64,000 bases of DNA, from contig OW388301.1 of assembly GCA_936450465.1 (NCBI GenBank), forward strand, positions 17,775,523 to 17,839,522, given 5' to 3'. Positions 59,326 to 64,000 of this stretch are shown here, piece after piece (position 1 is the first letter of the stretch; each line of letters starts with the position of its first letter). The notes beneath the pieces were generated by a model. It had not been told where the DNA came from and did no database searches. It saw nothing but the letters and a program-made list of their open reading frames with translations. Both the position numbers and the translations under genes were made by a program. Source of the stretch: Gibbula magus (Eukaryota; Mollusca; Gastropoda; Trochida; Trochidae).

Positions 59326-60208
59326 TTACTTCTATGGTAGATTACATCAGAATATCGTTATATCGAGAGATTTGCATTCTCTGTAGATTATCTATAAACA
59401 AAACTTAAATGACGTGCAATTGTGACTTTAAATTGGGTAACAAAGTTAATATTTGATTAAATTTTCATTCCGTTGGAATAAGGAGAGTTCTCATAATGGC
59501 TTAATTTTCCAACAACAAGGGAACAACTCTTCAGCAAACATCGAATAAATACAGTCGTTGTTCAGTTAACGGTCATCATCGGAAATAGTTTACTGTCATC
59601 TTGTTTGAATAGAAATCTTATATACGGTCATCATCGCGTATGTTTTCACACACCTTATATAAATGATTTCAGTCACTTTGTACTTTAAATGTCAGGCAGG
59701 TGACACGCCACCAGTTTTATCAAAATACCCGCGATAATTTTGAACTCATATATACAGGCGTAGAGCCGAAAAGAAGAGATAAAAAAATCGCCATTTTGGC
59801 ATGACCGTATTTTTTTTACTGTAATCAGGCTGTACACAGTGAATAGTTTAGCACGGGTTTTTGTACCATACCACTTTTCTCGGGATTCAGGCGGCTGCGT
59901 TCAAGCGCATTCGATTTGACGGGAACAAATTTTTGGTCTCGGTTTCTAAACTACTGAGGACTTTTCGTAAATTAGTAAACTATTGGAGACTTGTATCATC
60001 AAACTACGATCACAAAACTATCCTAATGTTTACGTAACTTTGTTTTAAGTCTTTCTATTTATCTATTTATTTACTTTGAATGTCGGTTTTACAGTGTCCC
60101 ATAGGTCAAGAATGGCCGTATGTTATACTTTTAGTATCCCACCTTTTTAAAAAAATTTATTGTATAACTTGTGACACTTTAATAAACAATTATCTCTCTC
60201 ACATTGAG
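59326..60208. other. Unassigned interval
   Basis: No coding or repeat feature recognised. Confidence 0.3.
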
Positions 60209-60490
60209 GTGTTAATGAGCTCTGATAGCATGGGTAGCACCCTCCTTGGGTTCTGATTATTTCTGAACCCGATTACCCCTGTACTTTCTAACTCAGGTCA
60301 AACAGGTATAATGTGTAATGGACCAATTGTGACCAACACAAACCACCCTAGTTTGAAGGGGTGTGTAAACAAGTTGAGCAGTTAGCTGAGGTATGTCGCT
60401 GGGGTAGACTGGTTCTCGACAATGGGAGTAAATGTGTTTACAGAGTTGTGGTTATTGCTAAATTCCTCACTGAAAAATAGCTAAAACAAC
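60209..60490. repeat. Conserved direct repeat, copy 2
   Basis: Partner of 54631-54930, same strand, with about 5.6 kb between. Differs by scattered substitutions and a deletion after 'ccctagtttg'. Confidence 0.8.
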
Positions 60491-61885
60491 GTGACACGCT
60501 TTAAAATGAGTAGTAATCTTTACAGTAATATATTTCCCATAAATTACAGGAAATCTTAAATGTACAGATATAGTATATTTTACTTGAAACATGTTTTATC
60601 TAAAACGATTCATAAAATGTTTATTTTGAAAATATTATGTTCAAACAATTATCAACAAATTTCAATCGCAAAAGCTAGCTTTATAGGTATAAACAATTCC
60701 ATGAAATAACCTAAACTGAAGTTTACTATATACTTAATTAATCATGGTGAGGTCATTATGTGACTCGAGAACCCGCAGGTCGAGGTCAGGTTAGACCGCC
60801 GAGGGAGTCAGGTCCGAGAGTAAACGTGGCCAAAAGAGAATCATAATCAAACAGTTAAGAAAAGAAAAATCATTCCGCTTTGCTTCATTTGGATATTTGC
60901 ATTTATAAACATGTTGTATTTTGTTCTCCAAAAATATTGGTTGCTGTAATGAGAGTAATTCCATTCTTTCAAGTAAGATGGTCAAACTTGATCTGCCATT
61001 TAGTCAAAGGTCACTGGTAACAGCACTCTGAACATTCACAATCAAAGATTTTGAAAAAAGGCTATTCAATAGAACGACGAAATCTGATCATTGTTAACAA
61101 CGATGACCCCTATAATACAAGGAGAAGAGTTTAACTAAGGGTTTGAAGTGAAACAAAATAGAAAATGCATTAAAATCGAATGTTATAGCCTTTTACCAAT
61201 AGCTGTAACTAATTGTTGAAAACACGATGACATTTCACCAACCAGTTACTTCCTTATTTTGCAATATAAAATATGTGTTGATGTGTGAAAGTCAAATTGG
61301 TAACACAAATGATGTTTTTTCATTTCGGAAACCTAAAATTGATTACGTAGTTTAGGCACAAGGGCAATAGTTCTTTTTAGTAAAGAAATTAGTATCATTA
61401 CAATTTCAGTCCTAATTTCTTCAAATGTCACCTTGAGTCATTTTTCTTTGAAGAAATCTGTCAATAAATCTAATTTACATATGTGATTAATTCACTCATA
61501 TTAAGCTCAATTTTCAGTTTTGAAATTGGGGGTGCTTGACAATTTTGCATATGTGACTTGCGATGTTATGATTATAAATCTCTCAGGATCTCCAATAGTT
61601 GTACTTAGCTTAAATGATCTCGCACAATTGCCTAAAAGTCTCAATCGCCTTAATAAGAAATGTTCTTAAAACGAAAACATGGTTTTTGTGTCTTCAAATT
61701 CTGCCACCTCATCTTCACGCATGCCTAGCTATAAAGCTTTTGATACCACGCCGATTATGACTCACATATATATAAAGAATATAAGGACGCCCCTGAGAAG
61801 TTTTCGACATCTTACTTTTTGTAAGGGAACTATTTGCTGAAACAGTGAGTATAATTTAATATAGTACAACTATATATCATTTCAT
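60491..61885. other. Unassigned interval
   Basis: Nothing recognised; one minus-strand frame at 60791-60985 is without features. Confidence 0.3.
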
Positions 61886-62926
61886 TTTACTCCTCTTTAC
61901 ATCTGTGTGCTTCGCATATATACATGTATCATGCAAAAGGTAACCTTATGCATGATACATGTATATATGTGAAGGTAACCTTATGCATGATACATGTATA
62001 TATGTGAAGGTAACCTTATGCATGATACATGTATATATGTGTAGGTAACCTTATGTATGATGTATGTATATATGTGAAGGTAACCTTATGCATGATACAT
62101 GTATATATGTGAAGGTAACTTAATGCATGATACATGTATATATGTGAAGGTAACCTTATGCATGATACATGTATATATGTGAAGGTTACCTTATGCATGA
62201 TACATGTATATATGTGAAGGTAACCTTATGCATGATACATGTATACATGTATATGTGAAGGTAACCTTATGCATGATACATGTATATATGTGAAGGTAAC
62301 CTTATGCATGATACATGTATATATGTGAAGGTAACCTTATGCATGATGGATTTTTATATGTGAAGGTAACCTTATGAATGATACATGTATATATGTGAAG
62401 GTAACCTTATGCATGATACATGTATATATGTGAAGGTAACCTTATGCATGATACATGTATATATGTGAAGGTAACCTTATGCATGATACATGTATATATG
62501 TGAAGGTTACCTTATGCATGATACATGTATATATGTGAAGGTAACCTTATGCATGATACATGTATACATGTATATGTGAAGGTAACCTTATGCATGATAC
62601 ATGTATATATGTGAAGGTAACCTTATGCATGATACATGTATATATGTGAAGGTAACCTTATGCATGATGGATTTTTATATGTGAAGGTAACCTTATGAAT
62701 GATACATGTATATATGTGAAGGTAACCTTATGCATGATACATGTATATATGTGAAGGTAACCTTATGCATGATGGATGTATATATGTGAAGGTAACCTTA
62801 TGCATGATACATGTATATATGTGAAGGTAACATTATGCATGATACATGTAAATATGTGAAGGTAACCTTATGCATGATTCATGATATATATGTGAAGCAC
62901 ACAGATGTAAATTGGAGTAAAAAGGA
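61886..62926. mobile_element. TIR-bounded element filled by a 35-bp satellite
   Basis: Left 'tttactcc' + 'tttacatctgtgtgcttc' (61886-61913) and right 'gaagcacacagatgtaaatt' + 'ggagtaaa' (62894-62921) are inverted. Between them are about 27 units of 'gtgaaggtaaccttatg' + 'catgatacatgtatatat'. Oyster 'pearl'-type MITEs likewise carry tandem cores. Minus-strand frames are artefacts. Confidence 0.8.
61930..62890. repeat. 35-bp satellite array with a 321-bp higher-order duplication
   Basis: Variant units (gaaggttacc, the longer 'gtatacatgtatatgtg', 'gatggatttttatatg', 'ttatgaatgat') occur in the same order twice; the 'gatggattttt' variant starts at 62345 and 62666, exactly 321 bp apart (eight 35-bp units plus one 41-bp unit). 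Confidence 0.92.
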
Positions 62927-63174
62927 AAGTATATATACACTTCCGACTTAGAAACATATTAGGGATTTAGTCTATTGTTTTCTCGTAATAACTCCCTTGT
63001 GAGGTTTCTATTCCGAGAATAACTCCGTATGAGTTTTGACATTCGGAAGTAAGACCAACAAGAAAGTTTTAGAGACTTACAAGAATTATTTGGTAACGAC
63101 TACCAACAAACCAATTTCATTACAACTCTATTCACAACAATTATCGAAAAGTGAGCAAAGATACTTTATAAGTG

Positions 63175-63260
63175 CAGAATGCGGAAATCGAACCCGAAAC
63201 CCTATGCTCTTTAACCGGACCGTTTTCCTCTATGGAGCCGAGGAAGCTGAACGTTTACAG
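63175..63260 (-). pseudogene. tRNA-like B-box sequence
   Basis: The reverse complement contains GGGTTCGATTTCCGCATTC after 'ggttaaagagcatagg', resembling a tRNA T arm and 3' acceptor side. The 5' half is not recognisable. Probably a SINE or tRNA fragment. Confidence 0.35.
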
Positions 63261-63604
63261 TCATACCGTCTCTGCCTACATATAACCCTATTCCGGGAGA
63301 CATGCTCTTTATAATGCGGGATTTGGGAATCAAAAGTAAAAAATGTTTACAGTTGACGGTTTACAAATGGAGGAAATTCCTCTGTGCTCTAAGAAAACCT
63401 TCCATATATGTTTAGCGCTCACTTCAAACTTTGCTTTTGGTCATACTTCCCGCTCAGTTTTCTTACCTTGAGTTTTACAATCCCAAGCTTAACCTCTGTA
63501 TCGTGTTTTATCCTACACAGAGCAGCTTTTATATTGAGTCAGAAGTCGAAACAAATAGAATAGGTTTTTATTTTGGTTACAGTATACTTAGCATGCATAT
63601 ATCG

Positions 63605-63731
<127 letters not shown>

Positions 63732-64000
63732 GATTTGAAATCTATTTTGTTGCATACATTTCGATATACACTTACTAGTAACATCATGAATTACAGTAAG
63801 AACTGCATGTTTGAAACTCGCTCTGTACATGTTGGTATCCTTACTTTGCAAAATAAGTTAATTTGATCTTGTAGAAGATTTATAACTTTGAAAAAGAAAG
63901 GAAACATGAGTTCGTCATTTTAATTTGACTATTCTGTTGCATATTCCTATTTTCTACTTTGGTTATTAATACCATTTATAAATACACAAAAAATGGGAGT

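Noticed and set aside
61930..62890. Possible CRISPR array
   Set aside because: Units are directly adjacent with no unique spacers, and the context is eukaryotic; it is a satellite.

Overview
The window looks like nuclear DNA of an invertebrate animal, most likely a mollusc. Protein-coding sequence is split by introns with GT..AG ends. The background is AT-rich and crowded with CR1/L2-type LINE remnants, tRNA-derived SINEs whose body ends in 'gtgaaatactcttgaaagc..gcgttaaac', Tc1-type DNA elements and many MITEs. The taxon is inferred from repeat style only. No bacterial operons, CRISPR arrays or intact rRNA/tRNA genes were seen.

Region by region: 1-8.7 kb is repeats: palindromic units, a 23-bp minisatellite, a hairpin MITE with a 9-bp target-site duplication (TSD), and a 5'-truncated CR1-like LINE lying inside nested inverted repeats. 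8.75-22.8 kb holds the one clearly real gene, on the + strand. It is a nine-coding-exon, 504-residue major facilitator superfamily transporter of the spinster type. Its exons join in frame from ATG to stop with canonical splice sites. A candidate upstream promoter carries two CACGTGA E-boxes and a YY1-like AAGATGGCGG. The introns are loaded with TTAA-flanked MITEs, a SINE with a clear TSD and a Tc1-type MITE.

23-29 kb is mostly AT-rich non-coding DNA with small foldback elements. 29-49 kb is an old, decayed set of about three tandem duplications (spacing roughly 4.4-6.8 kb). Each copy carries the same succession of blocks, and one block keeps an exon-like open frame only in the third copy. 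Inside it lie a broken Tc1-like transposase, a LINE 3' end, and SINEs that date the duplication. 49-56 kb is mostly unassigned DNA with a smaller duplication and a G-rich tract. 56.8-59.3 kb holds nested DNA transposons. 61.9-62.9 kb is a 35-bp satellite bounded by inverted repeats, and the window ends in a long (TA)n run.

There is no gene cluster acting together. The useful biology is (i) a transporter whose tail motif and promoter motifs both hint at a lysosomal role, with an unusually long cysteine-rich, glycosylatable first loop, and (ii) several short non-autonomous element families definable from their ends and TSDs in this window alone. All gene models are hand translations and splice-site reading; no alignment or database search was run.
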